Below are positions 17,383 through 27,248 of a stretch of DNA of 64,000 bases, one piece after another. The notes under the pieces are model-generated. The model saw only the letters and a program-made list of their open reading frames with translations, was not told the origin of the DNA and searched no databases. Source of the stretch: Mucilaginibacter sp. Lineage in GTDB: Bacteria; Bacteroidota; Bacteroidia; Sphingobacteriales; Sphingobacteriaceae. Each line of letters begins with the position of its first letter. Position 1 is the stretch's first letter. The stretch lies in the NCBI RefSeq assembly GCF_025359345.1, contig NZ_JANYGQ010000026.1, forward strand, positions 1 through 64,000, in the 5' to 3' direction. The position numbers and the translations under genes are program-made.

Positions 17383-20300
17383 TTATTTTATAACCCCCAC
17401 CGGGAAATCATTACCCAGGCCATAGCTTGATGGGTATTGCGGTGTACCGTTATATTTCTTCATCAAATCGGGCACCTGTACCTGTAAAAAGTTTTTGAGC
17501 CCGTTTATGGTTACCATTTTATTGTTTGCCGCTTCGCCTTTCATTGCTTTTAGCAGCACATAGGTAAAGGCTCCATGCCCCAGCTGCGAAAACTCATTGG
17601 CAAATTGCTGACTGCCGCTGGCGGCTATCCAATGCGTGCCCGTGCTGCGGGCAACTACGGCCAGGCTTTTCTGCTGATTGGCATCGTCAGCCAGTAAAGT
17701 GGCAAATGCGCCCGCACTTTGGCAGGCATCCAAAATAAATACCTGTTTTTGCGCTGCTATGTTAATGGCATACTGCTGCAGTATTTTTGAAGGGATGCCG
17801 TGCTGCTCCAATGCTTCATCCACATTTTTTAGGTCGGTAACATCATTCGGTACAAGGTAAAACTCTTTATTTTTTTCGCTGATAACACCGTGGCCCGCGT
17901 AGTAAAACACAAAAACATCCTGCGGTTTGGCATTTTTTTAGACCTCTGTAAAGGCGGCTATGATGCCGCTTTTGTCGGCTTTGTCGTCGGTAACAAAGTA
18001 AGTTTTTACACTGGTGATGATGGTTTTTGCGTCCAGTTCTGCCGCATCTTTAAATGCTGTAGCATCGGCCAGGGCATAGTTGAGGCTCATTTTTGGGTTT
18101 TTGTAATCATTGATGCCAACCACAACCAGGTGCATAGTAGCATTGCGGTCGACCGCATCAATCATACCGCCGCTTTTGTTAACCGGCGCAGGCACATTGG
18201 CCTGCCCGCCGGTGTTATAGGTTACGGTTATTTCATCCGGCTCGCTTTCAGTGCGCTGCCCGTTCAATGCAACTGCCCGGATGTTATTTATGCCCGGCAA
18301 CAGGTTAAGCGTGTATTTTTTTGTATCGGTGCCGGTTGTGTTATCAGTTACGAAAAGCCCCCTGATAGCCAGGTTCACGATCTTCCCGTTATGAAAAAGA
18401 CGTATCTCATCTATTTTATCATTTTCAGCAGATGCGTTGACGGTAATTTCGGCGACCCCGGTAGTATTAGCAAACGCGGGTATCTTATCATCAACTACGT
18501 TTAGGTTACGTACCACCTGCGCATAGCTTATTTTGGTACGCGGTTGTGGGTTAATGATGATATCAATCGGCGGGAATTGCTCACCGGTTATCAGGCGTTG
18601 GTACAGGTTGGGGGTGTAAAAGCGTTCGTAAACAACGTCCAAATTTACCTTTATGCGGTTGCGATAATAGTATATGCGCTTAATGCCGCCTTCGCTGCCG
18701 TCGAAGCGGCCGTAGGGGTCCAAAAAAACGTAGTCGTTGCCATCGGCAAAAAGATATAGAGTCCCTAGTAATTTGCCGGTTTGGGGCAGCCATACCTTCA
18801 TCGTTCCATTGTCGGACATGGTGTACATTAATGATCCGTCTTGCGAAAAAATGATGCCGTGGATAGGGCCCTCGTGCGCCTTAATATCGTACAATATCTT
18901 CCCGCTTGTATCAACGGCCCTTAGCATCCCGTAGATTGTTGCGTTAAATAATATCGACTGATCGGGCGTACTGCCAAAAATATTTCCCAAAATAAAGGGT
19001 TCAATCGTCGATAGTAATTTACCCGTTGCCAAATTATATGTTTGCCACTTTTTGTTAACGATCATCAGTAGTTTTTTCTTGTCTTTTGATACGTTGATGA
19101 AATCGCAATTATCCTCGCCCATATCTTTGTCGAACAATAACTTGCCTGTAGTTACATTCCATACTTTGGCGTGCGAATACTTGTAACTTACATCAAACGC
19201 TGCCAGCAGGTCTTTGTCGGGGTGCAAATTTGGCGAACGTGTACCATGAAAAGTGATCATAGTTTCCACTAAGCCAGTTTTAACGTTTACCCGTTTTAAA
19301 ACATGTACTTGTTTTGGTATGTCATGCACAGTGTAATAAGCATGGATGCCACTATTATCAAAAAAGAAATTATCACTTTCGGTTGTGGCGGCCTCATCCG
19401 TAAGGCGCATCACGGGCAGTAATAATTTGCCGGTCGCTACATTTTTAATGAAGCCTCTTTTTTCATAATCGAACATAGCAACGGTATCACCTGTGGGGCT
19501 GAAGGCTATGCAGCTCATTTGGGGTAATGGCTTATACCTGAAAGGCTTAAATTTAACCATATTGATGCTCCTGTAAACCGAGTCGTCGGTTAGTAAATTG
19601 AAGAGCCCACTGTTGTAGTTATAGTCAAAAATCTCCTTGCCCAAATTAGCCACCTGCCTTTTAAATGCATAATTTACGGTTCCCGTTTTAGTATTTACAA
19701 TGGTAATATTACCTAGCGATGGTGCATACACCGTACTTGCATCATCATAAAAATAAGCGGGAGAGATTTCCTCCTTCAATTTAAATTTTCTTACGGGCAT
19801 CCATGTTTCACCGTTGTAAACTGTGTATGTGTCGGCATGCAAATAATCGTTTTCGTTCAAAATGAAATATTTACTATTCGCCGATGGAAGCAGCCACATC
19901 CTGCTTTCCTTTTGCTTAGCGATGGTTTTTACTGTTTTGCCCGTGTATATGTCTCTAAGGGTTACAGGTGTTTCGCGTCCGTAATCACCCATGCAATGCA
20001 AGTTGGGCATATAAAACACTGAACTGCCGTATGGATACTTATATTCAAAATCAACTTTACCGCCTGTTACATCAATAACCCGCCAGCTATCGTTGTTTGC
20101 CACCAGCACATGGCCGTTATCCAATGCGGCAACCACTTGCGGAATGATGTACAAAAATTCTATTATCCTGGTTTGCTTTTTAGTTGCAACATCGGTAGCA
20201 AACAAGCCGCTTCCGGCAGTATAAATTTTAGAGTCATCGGTAGAGAATACCGGGTTATTTCCAATTATTTTAAACAAGGACTTTCCCGTTACGGTAGAGA

Positions 20301-20574
20301 AGCAAGTATCGCCCATTATCAACTTTGTGCCATCGCTGCTCAAGGACATCTGTTTGCCATTATTTTTAAACGTGTATAGCTGGCTATGCGTCTTCACATC
20401 CCACATTATGGCTTTATTTTCCTCCTGGCTGTACAAGTATTTCCCCTGTTTATCAATCAGTATATTTTGTACCGCATTGGCGTGGCCGTCGGGAATAATA
20501 ATGTTGCCTGTTTGGCCAATACAGTTAATAGCGTATAAAAGCGTTATTGATAGTAACCAAAACAGTTTTTTCAT
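17383..20574 (-). pseudogene. WD40-caspase protein, copy 4, interrupted by one in-frame stop
   Basis: The locus would encode 1,063 codons but reads TAA at codon 879 (17938-17940). Paralogues have CAA (Gln) there, in T-E-V-Q-K-N-A-K-P. The 7-base A-run after it is the same length as in the copies, so this is a substitution, not a frameshift. Upstream lies an intact 878-residue protein: signal peptide, propeller, R689 RNL motif, Ig-like segment and the first strands of the caspase domain (from 811). Downstream, 175 codons remain open and carry H895 and C951 with no further damage. A GTG at 17910, seven nt after an AGGA, could restart translation but would give an incomplete domain without a signal peptide. 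It could be a recent pseudogene, a sequencing error, or stop-codon read-through. Confidence 0.8.
17938..17940 (-). other. In-frame nonsense codon (TAA) in caspase copy 4
   Basis: The plus strand shows TTA followed by GAC. In copies 3 and 5 the same place reads TTG, so a single G-to-A change (C-to-T on the coding strand) creates the stop. It lies 16 codons before the catalytic His. Confidence 0.9.
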
Positions 20575-20582
20575 ATCTTTTA

Positions 20583-23500
20583 TTATTTAATCACCTCTAC
20601 CGGAAAATCGTTGCCCAAACCATAGCTCGAAGGGTATTGCGGCGTGCCGTTATATTTCTTCATTAAATCGGGAACCTGCACCTGCAGGTAATTTTTCAAA
20701 TCGTTTATGGTCACCATGTTATTGCTGGCCGCTTCGCCCTTCATGGCTTTTAGCAACACATAGGTAAATGCGCCGTGACCAAGCTGGGCAAACTCGTTGG
20801 CAAACTGCTGGCTGCCGCTGGCGGCTATCCAATGCGTGCCCGTGCTTCGCGCTACAACGGCAAAGCTTTTCTGGCGGTTGGCATCATTGGTCATCAGCGT
20901 GGCGAAGGCCCCGGCGCTTTGGCAGGCATCCAGTATAAATACCTGTTTTTGGGCGGCTATGTTAATAGCATATTGCTGCAGCATTTTTGAAGGTATGCCG
21001 TGCAGTTCAAGCGCCTCGTCAACATTTTTTAGATCGGTAACATCATTCGGTACCAGGTAAAACTCCTTATTTTTTTCGCTGATAACCCCGTGTCCGGCAT
21101 AGTAAAACACGAATACATCCTGCGGTTTGGCATTTTTTTGCACTTCGGTAAGGGCGGCCAAAATGCCGCTTTTATCCGCTTTATCATCAGTAACAAAATA
21201 TGTTTTTACGTTGGTTATCATCGTATGTGCATCGCGCTCGGCTTCATCCTTAAATGCGGTCGCGTCGGCTAATGCATAATTGAGGCTCATTTTGGGGTTT
21301 TTATAGGCGTTTATGCCAACCACCACCAGGTGCAGCGTTGCATTTTTATCGATAGCAGCAATTATGCCGCCAGCGTTTGTACTAACCGGGGCCGGGGCGA
21401 CTGCTGCATTGCCCCCTTTATAAATTACAGCCAATTCATCGGGCGCGCTTTCTGTGCGCTGCGTGTTTAGCGCCAAAGCACGGACGTTGTTCTGGCCGGG
21501 CAGCAGGTTGATGGTGTATTTTTTTGTAACTGTGCTTGCCTTGCTGTCATTTGTTACTATCAGATTCCGGGAGGTAAGCGTTACAATTTTACCATTGTGA
21601 AAAACCCTAATTTCATCAATGGCATCGTCGGGCGATGTTGCTGTAACACTAATTTCCGCTACACCGGTTGTGTTATTAAAGGTGGGGATATCATTGCTTA
21701 CAACAAGGTTGCGCTGCCCGGCCTCGTAGGTCATTTTTACTGTTGGCACCCTTTTAAGGTTATTAATGTCAACCGGCAGCGGCGCAAACCGCTCACCATT
21801 AAGAACCCTGTTGATAAGCAAGGGGGTAAAAAATTGCTCGTACAGTCCCTCGAGTGGTATAATTTCCTTCCCCTGGGTGTAATACATTTTCTTCAGCATA
21901 GTGGGTGTAGCATCAAATCTGCCATCGGGGGTAAAAGCCGCCCATTCTTCATTGTCATCAAACAATACCAGTTTCAGCAGCTCTTTTTGGTTTTTCCAAT
22001 CCCATATCCTTATGGTATTATCAGCCGAAGAAGATATAAGGTATTTTTCGTTACTCATAAATGCGCTATAGCTCACATTATTGGGGTGACCGGTCAGTTC
22101 GCCGGTTTTAGTAAAAGTAGCCAGGTCCCAAATTTCAATTTTGCTGCCAACGTTTAGCAAGGCATATTTCAGGTCGCTGGTAACCACCGCGTTGCTTATC
22201 TGCTTGCCGTCACCAAAAACTTTTAGTTTAATAGGCGCACCGTCACTTACATTTAGCCACATTGCCTTATTCTGGTAATGGTCAATACAAAAAACCACCG
22301 CGTTATCCCTGCTGAAGTTGAAGGAGTAATCCCCCCCTTGTCGCTCCCAAAGCTTTGCACCTGTCGTAACATTAAAACAGGCCATATAACCAATGGGCTC
22401 ACCCTTCCTGATACTAAAAGCGATAAACGTTTTGTTATCCGGCGAAAATGCACCGGTACCTGTTTTTCCCTGAAACAAATAATCATCCCCGGTGGGAATT
22501 TTTTTAAGCACCTTTTTGCTTTTTATATCAATTATTCTAACCTCTGCGCCTCCAATGGTGGCCAGCAACGTTCCATCGTTCGAAAAAACAATTTCCTGGG
22601 GGCTGGATGTTTGCGGAGTGTCAATTGCGTCATATTTTTCGCCAGGGGCTTCCGTGTTATAAAGATTAACAGAATTTACAGTTGCATTTACCCCCGTTTT
22701 TCCATCGGGGGAAATACCGATGAGATCAGGTATAGTCATGAAGGGCCCGGGCTTATTAAACGACAAGTTATGAGCCCTAAAGCCGTTGCGGGTTATGCTC
22801 AGCTGCTTAAAAGTTTTATAAATGCCGCCAAGTAATATGGTACTGGCCAATGCGCTTGATTTTAATGATCCAACATACATCAGCGCATCGCCAAAATTAT
22901 CACCGGCTAAATTATTGTTTGTATTAATGGGGTACAGCTTAACTCCACCCTCGGCAAATGACTGTGTTCCAATAATAAAAACTCCAGGCTTCGGCGTAAA
23001 ACACATACTGTAAGCTTTGCCAACAGGCACGAGGTATAAATTTGGTGCCGTGTGATTTACATAATCAAAAACCGCAAAATCTTCGCCAGATGCTAACAAA
23101 CACTGCCCGGATTTTTTATCAAACTGTATTGTTTGAAAGTTAAATTCATAAGAAAAAGTGCCCTGAAACGTGATGTTTGTTTCCCAGCTTACTTGTTTTG
23201 TATCTGCATTAATCAGGCGTATGGTATAATTACGACTATTTTTTTCCAATTCCTTTATGCCCATCATTTCACCATTGGGGAGGAAACACAATATTTTTAC
23301 ATCAGTATTAAATCTCTCTAATTCTTTACCGGCGGTATCAATCAGCGCCGATTCTTGACGACCGTTAAAACAGAGCAGTTTGTTCTGTTGTTTATTTAAT
23401 GTTATCCTGTAAATGGCAAAATAATAATTATCAGCAGACGACTGTGTGTACAGCTTTTTAACCGAAAAATCTTGTAGGTCCATGCTAAGGATAGTTGCCT

Positions 23501-23921
23501 TGTAATTTTCCGGCCGGGTTGATAGGTACAGTGTCCGGTCGTTAGCCGCCAGTGCTGCGGATACAAAACCTTTCAATGCAACCTGTTTGGTTATTTTGAA
23601 TTTGCCGAAATCAAAGATCATTAATACATCCTTGCCTAATGCAAGCAATTCCGTGCCGTTGTTTCTAAAAATAAACTGGTCAAACATATAAACCCCGCCG
23701 GCCGCTGTTTTATCCGGGAAATTATAAAGCAGCTTGCCCGAGACCATCTCCCAAATCTTAGTGGTGTTATCGTCGGACGAAGAAATAAGGTATTTATTAT
23801 CCGGCGATACAATCGTTGATGCGATGTGGGCAGTGTGCCCGGCGGGTAAAGTAAGCACGGGGCCTTGCGAAAAGCCTTTCAATCCTAAAAAACAAAATAT
23901 CAGCAAAAATATTTTTTTCAT
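20583..23921 (-). CDS. Exported WD40-caspase protein, copy 3
   Basis: At 1,112 residues this is the longest copy. The signal peptide and first mature residues (MKKIFLLIFCFLGLKGFSQ, then GPVLTLPAGHT) are identical to copy 2, marking a recent duplicate. Classic WD40 signatures occur near the N-terminus (TIVSPDNKYLISSSDD, TTKIWE) and at about 620-650 (YLISSSADNTIRIWDWKN). The RNL motif is at R737 (GQRNLVVSND), with a second SRNLIVTND later in the Ig-like part. The caspase-like domain runs from about 860 with H944 and C1000. Gaps of 8 nt on both sides place it in the middle of the operon. It has propeller differences from copy 2 throughout, while the last 250 residues are almost the same. Confidence 0.85.
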   Translation of the reverse strand: MKKIFLLIFCFLGLKGFSQGPVLTLPAGHTAHIASTIVSPDNKYLISSSDDNTTKIWEMVSGKLLYNFPDKTAAGGVYMFDQFIFRNNGTELLALGKDVLMIFDFGKFKITKQVALKGFVSAALAANDRTLYLSTRPENYKATILSMDLQDFSVKKLYTQSSADNYYFAIYRITLNKQQNKLLCFNGRQESALIDTAGKELERFNTDVKILCFLPNGEMMGIKELEKNSRNYTIRLINADTKQVSWETNITFQGTFSYEFNFQTIQFDKKSGQCLLASGEDFAVFDYVNHTAPNLYLVPVGKAYSMCFTPKPGVFIIGTQSFAEGGVKLYPINTNNNLAGDNFGDALMYVGSLKSSALASTILLGGIYKTFKQLSITRNGFRAHNLSFNKPGPFMTIPDLIGISPDGKTGVNATVNSVNLYNTEAPGEKYDAIDTPQTSSPQEIVFSNDGTLLATIGGAEVRIIDIKSKKVLKKIPTGDDYLFQGKTGTGAFSPDNKTFIAFSIRKGEPIGYMACFNVTTGAKLWERQGGDYSFNFSRDNAVVFCIDHYQNKAMWLNVSDGAPIKLKVFGDGKQISNAVVTSDLKYALLNVGSKIEIWDLATFTKTGELTGHPNNVSYSAFMSNEKYLISSSADNTIRIWDWKNQKELLKLVLFDDNEEWAAFTPDGRFDATPTMLKKMYYTQGKEIIPLEGLYEQFFTPLLINRVLNGERFAPLPVDINNLKRVPTVKMTYEAGQRNLVVSNDIPTFNNTTGVAEISVTATSPDDAIDEIRVFHNGKIVTLTSRNLIVTNDSKASTVTKKYTINLLPGQNNVRALALNTQRTESAPDELAVIYKGGNAAVAPAPVSTNAGGIIAAIDKNATLHLVVVGINAYKNPKMSLNYALADATAFKDEAERDAHTMITNVKTYFVTDDKADKSGILAALTEVQKNAKPQDVFVFYYAGHGVISEKNKEFYLVPNDVTDLKNVDEALELHGIPSKMLQQYAINIAAQKQVFILDACQSAGAFATLMTNDANRQKSFAVVARSTGTHWIAASGSQQFANEFAQLGHGAFTYVLLKAMKGEAASNNMVTINDLKNYLQVQVPDLMKKYNGTPQYPSSYGLGNDFPVEVIK

Positions 23922-23929
23922 GGCCTTAT

Positions 23930-26900
23930 TTATTTAATCACCTCCACCGGGAAATCATCACCCAAACCATAGCTCGATGGATATTGCGGTGTACCGTTAT
24001 ATTTCTTCATCAAATCAGGCACCTGTACCTGCAAATAATTTTTAAGGCCATTTATGGTCACCATTTTGTTGCTTGCCGCTTCTCCTTTCATGGCTTTTAG
24101 CAACACATAGGTAAATGCGCCGTGACCAAGCTGGGCAAACTCGTTGGCAAACTGCTGGCTGCCGCTGGCCGCTATCCAATGTGTACCAGTGCTACGCGCT
24201 ACAACGGCAAAGCTTTTCTGGCGGTTGGCATCATTGGTCATCAGGGTAGCGAAGGCGCCAGCGCTTTGGCAGGCATCCAGGATAAATACCTGTTTTTGGG
24301 CGGCTATGTTAATAGCATATTGCTGCAGCATTTTTGAGGGTATGCCGTGCAGTTCCAATGCTTCGTCAACATTTTTTAAATCGGTTACGTCATTGGGCAC
24401 CAGGTAAAATTCTTTGTTTTTTTCGCTGATAACCCCGTGGCCTGCATAATAGAAGACGAACACATCCTGCGGCCTGGCGTTTTTTTGAACATCGGTAAGG
24501 GCAGCTATAATACCGGCTTTGTCGGCTTTGTCATCGGTTACCAGGTAGGTTTTAACGCTGGTTACCATTGTGCGGGCATCACGTTCAGCTTCATCCTTAA
24601 AAGCCGTGGCATCGGCCAGCGCATAATTGAGCGCCATTTTTGGATTTTTATATTGATTGATGCCAACCACCACCAGGTGCAGCGTTGCATTTTTATCGAT
24701 AGCAGCAATTATGCCGCCTGCGTTTGTACTAACCGGGGCCGGAGCGACTGCTGCATTACCCCCGGTATAAATTACAGCTAATTCATCGGGCGTGCTCTCT
24801 GTCCGCTGCGTGTTTAGCGCCAAAGCACGGACGTTGTTCTTGCCCGGCAGCAGGTTGATGGTGTATTTTTTTGTAACCGTGCTTGCCTTGCTGTCATTTG
24901 TTACTATCAGATTCCGGGAGGTAAGCGTTACAATTTTACCATTGTGAAAAACTCTTATTTCATCAATGGCATCGTCGGGCGATGTTGCTGTAACAGTAAT
25001 TTCCGCTACACCGGTTGTGTTATTAAAGGTGGGAATATCATTGCTTACCACCAGGTTGCGCTGCCCGGCCTCGTACGTCATTTTTACCTTTGGCACCATT
25101 TTAAGGTTATTAATGTCAACCGGCAGCGGCGCAAACTGCTCACCATTAAGAACCCGATTGATAAGCAAGGGGGTGAAAAACTGCTCGTATAGGCCCTCGA
25201 GCGGGATAATTTCCTTCCCCCGGGTGTAATACATTTTCTTCAGCACATTTGCCGATGCATCAAACCTGCCATCGGGCATAAAGGCCACCCATTCTTCATT
25301 TTCATCAAACAGCACCAGTTTTATCAGCTCCCTATGGTTTTTCCAATCCCATATCCTGATGGTATTATCCCACGATGCTGATACCAGGTACTTTTCGTCA
25401 TTCATGAAGGTACTATAGCTAACAAATGCATTATGTCCACCCAATTCGCCGGTTTTGGTAAAAGTATTCAGGTCCCATACTTCAATAGTGTTGTCCATAT
25501 TAAGCAACGCAAATTTCAGGTCATCGGTAACTATTGCGTTGTAGATGGTGTTGTCGCCAAAAGCTTTTTCGGCGATAAGCTCGCCGGTATTAGCGTTTAA
25601 CCACAACGCTTTTTTATTATAGCGGTCGATACAAAAGACCACCTTGTTGTCGGCGGTGAATTTGAATGTATAATCTTCTCCTCCGCGTTCCCAAAGTTTA
25701 ACACCCGAAGCAATATTAAAACAGGCCATAAAACGCGAAGGCTTTTCCTGCCTGATACCAAAAGCTACATACATTTTGTTATCGGGCGAAAACGCGCCTA
25801 TCCCGGCAGTGCCAGTTACCGCGTAATTGCCTGTTGCAATAGTTTTAAGTACTTTTTGAGTTACTACATCAATTATTATAACCGCTGTTCCGCCCGCCGA
25901 GGCCAACAGCTTCCCATCTTTCGAAAAAACAATATCCACAGGAATGTCTTTGTCTTTTTGTGGAGTTTTAATTTCGTCGTAATCGTCGCCTGGTGCTTCT
26001 GCGTTGTACAAGTTTACAAAATATGCCGACGCGTTTACGCCGGTTTTACCGTCGGGCGAAATACCTATTATATTGCTGCCATAGTTGTGGCGCAGGTTAT
26101 CGACCGAAAATCCGTTGCGGGTTATATTAAGCTGCTTAAAATTTATTTTATCGCCGCCTAGCAATATAGTACTGGCCAATGCCGGTATTTTTAATGATTG
26201 AACAGACAACAGTGCATCGCCAAAATTATTCCCGGTGAGGTTGTTGGTTGTATTAAAGGCGTACAGGCTCACGCCAACCTTGCCCTGCTTGTTTGTTCCG
26301 ATAATATACTCTCCAGGTTTAGCTGTAAAACAGGTACTGTTAGCTTCGCCCTGGGGTACTGTATACAAATTGGGGGCTGTATGGTTTACATAATCAAACA
26401 CAGCAAAATCCTTACGCGATTGCAACAAGCACAGTCCTGTTTTTTTATCGAATTGTATGGCTTGGAAATTATAATAAAAGCTAAAAATGCTTTTAAATTC
26501 AATGTTAGTTTCCCATTTTAACTGTTTCGTACCGGCATCAATTAACTGTATATTATACTTACGGCCGCCGCTTTCCTTTACGCCCATCATCGTTCCATCA
26601 GGCAGGAAGCTTAACATCTTTACATCGCTGTTAAATATTTCCAATTCTTTACCCGCGGTGTCGATAAGTACCGAGCCTTTCAGGCGCGTGTAGCAAAGTA
26701 GTTTATCTTCCTGTTTATTTAATGATATCCGCGCAAATTCAATATCATAATAATCCGGCGCCGAAAGCTCGTATAGCTTTTTAACCGAAAAATCCTGCAT
26801 ATCCAGACTTAGCACATCCGCCTTGTACTGTTCAGGCTGGTTCGTGATATATAAAGTGCGGTCGTTAGTTGCCAAGGCTCCGTACACAAATCCTTTAAGC

Positions 26901-27244
26901 GCAACCTGTTTAGTGATCTTGAATTTATCGAAATCAAAAACCATCAAAACATCCCTGCCCATAGCGAGCAGCTCGGTGCCGTTGTTTTTGAAGATAAACT
27001 GGCTAAACGAATAAGGCTTACCTTCGGCTGTTTTATTGGGGAAATTGTAAATCAATTTACCTGAGGCCAGCTCCCAGATTTTGGTGGTGGCATCAGCCGA
27101 CGATGAAATAAGATATTTATTGTCCGGCGACACGATTGTTGCCTTTATATCGCCAGTGTGCCCTGCCGGCAGCGTAAGCACGGGACCTTGCGAAAAGCCT
27201 TTCAATCCTAAAAAACAAAATATCAGCAAAAATATTTTTTTCAT
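23930..27244 (-). CDS. Exported WD40-caspase protein, copy 2
   Basis: The product has 1,104 residues, closest to copy 3. The signal peptide ends at GFSQ, then come two good WD40 units at the N-terminus and two before the bridge (YLVSASWDNTIRIWDWKN). R729 marks the GQRNLVVSND motif; the Ig-like segment is followed by the caspase-like domain from about 852, with H936 and C992 intact. It starts only 4 nt after the stop of copy 1 and ends 8 nt before copy 3, so translation is probably coupled. The sequence around its own start and around its own stop is almost identical to the next junction, which is the footprint expected of unequal crossing-over. Confidence 0.85.
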   Translation of the reverse strand: MKKIFLLIFCFLGLKGFSQGPVLTLPAGHTGDIKATIVSPDNKYLISSSADATTKIWELASGKLIYNFPNKTAEGKPYSFSQFIFKNNGTELLAMGRDVLMVFDFDKFKITKQVALKGFVYGALATNDRTLYITNQPEQYKADVLSLDMQDFSVKKLYELSAPDYYDIEFARISLNKQEDKLLCYTRLKGSVLIDTAGKELEIFNSDVKMLSFLPDGTMMGVKESGGRKYNIQLIDAGTKQLKWETNIEFKSIFSFYYNFQAIQFDKKTGLCLLQSRKDFAVFDYVNHTAPNLYTVPQGEANSTCFTAKPGEYIIGTNKQGKVGVSLYAFNTTNNLTGNNFGDALLSVQSLKIPALASTILLGGDKINFKQLNITRNGFSVDNLRHNYGSNIIGISPDGKTGVNASAYFVNLYNAEAPGDDYDEIKTPQKDKDIPVDIVFSKDGKLLASAGGTAVIIIDVVTQKVLKTIATGNYAVTGTAGIGAFSPDNKMYVAFGIRQEKPSRFMACFNIASGVKLWERGGEDYTFKFTADNKVVFCIDRYNKKALWLNANTGELIAEKAFGDNTIYNAIVTDDLKFALLNMDNTIEVWDLNTFTKTGELGGHNAFVSYSTFMNDEKYLVSASWDNTIRIWDWKNHRELIKLVLFDENEEWVAFMPDGRFDASANVLKKMYYTRGKEIIPLEGLYEQFFTPLLINRVLNGEQFAPLPVDINNLKMVPKVKMTYEAGQRNLVVSNDIPTFNNTTGVAEITVTATSPDDAIDEIRVFHNGKIVTLTSRNLIVTNDSKASTVTKKYTINLLPGKNNVRALALNTQRTESTPDELAVIYTGGNAAVAPAPVSTNAGGIIAAIDKNATLHLVVVGINQYKNPKMALNYALADATAFKDEAERDARTMVTSVKTYLVTDDKADKAGIIAALTDVQKNARPQDVFVFYYAGHGVISEKNKEFYLVPNDVTDLKNVDEALELHGIPSKMLQQYAINIAAQKQVFILDACQSAGAFATLMTNDANRQKSFAVVARSTGTHWIAASGSQQFANEFAQLGHGAFTYVLLKAMKGEAASNKMVTINGLKNYLQVQVPDLMKKYNGTPQYPSSYGLGDDFPVEVIK

Positions 27245-27248
27245 GGCC

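Noticed and set aside
17383..17910. Separate 175-residue caspase gene
   Set aside because: It is in the same frame as the preceding 878-codon frame and continues the paralogue alignment without a gap, so it is the tail of copy 4 after a nonsense codon.
17930..17940. Frameshift or slippage at the A7 run as the cause of the split
   Set aside because: The run has the same length as in intact copies and follows the T of the TAA, so slippage there would not bypass the stop.
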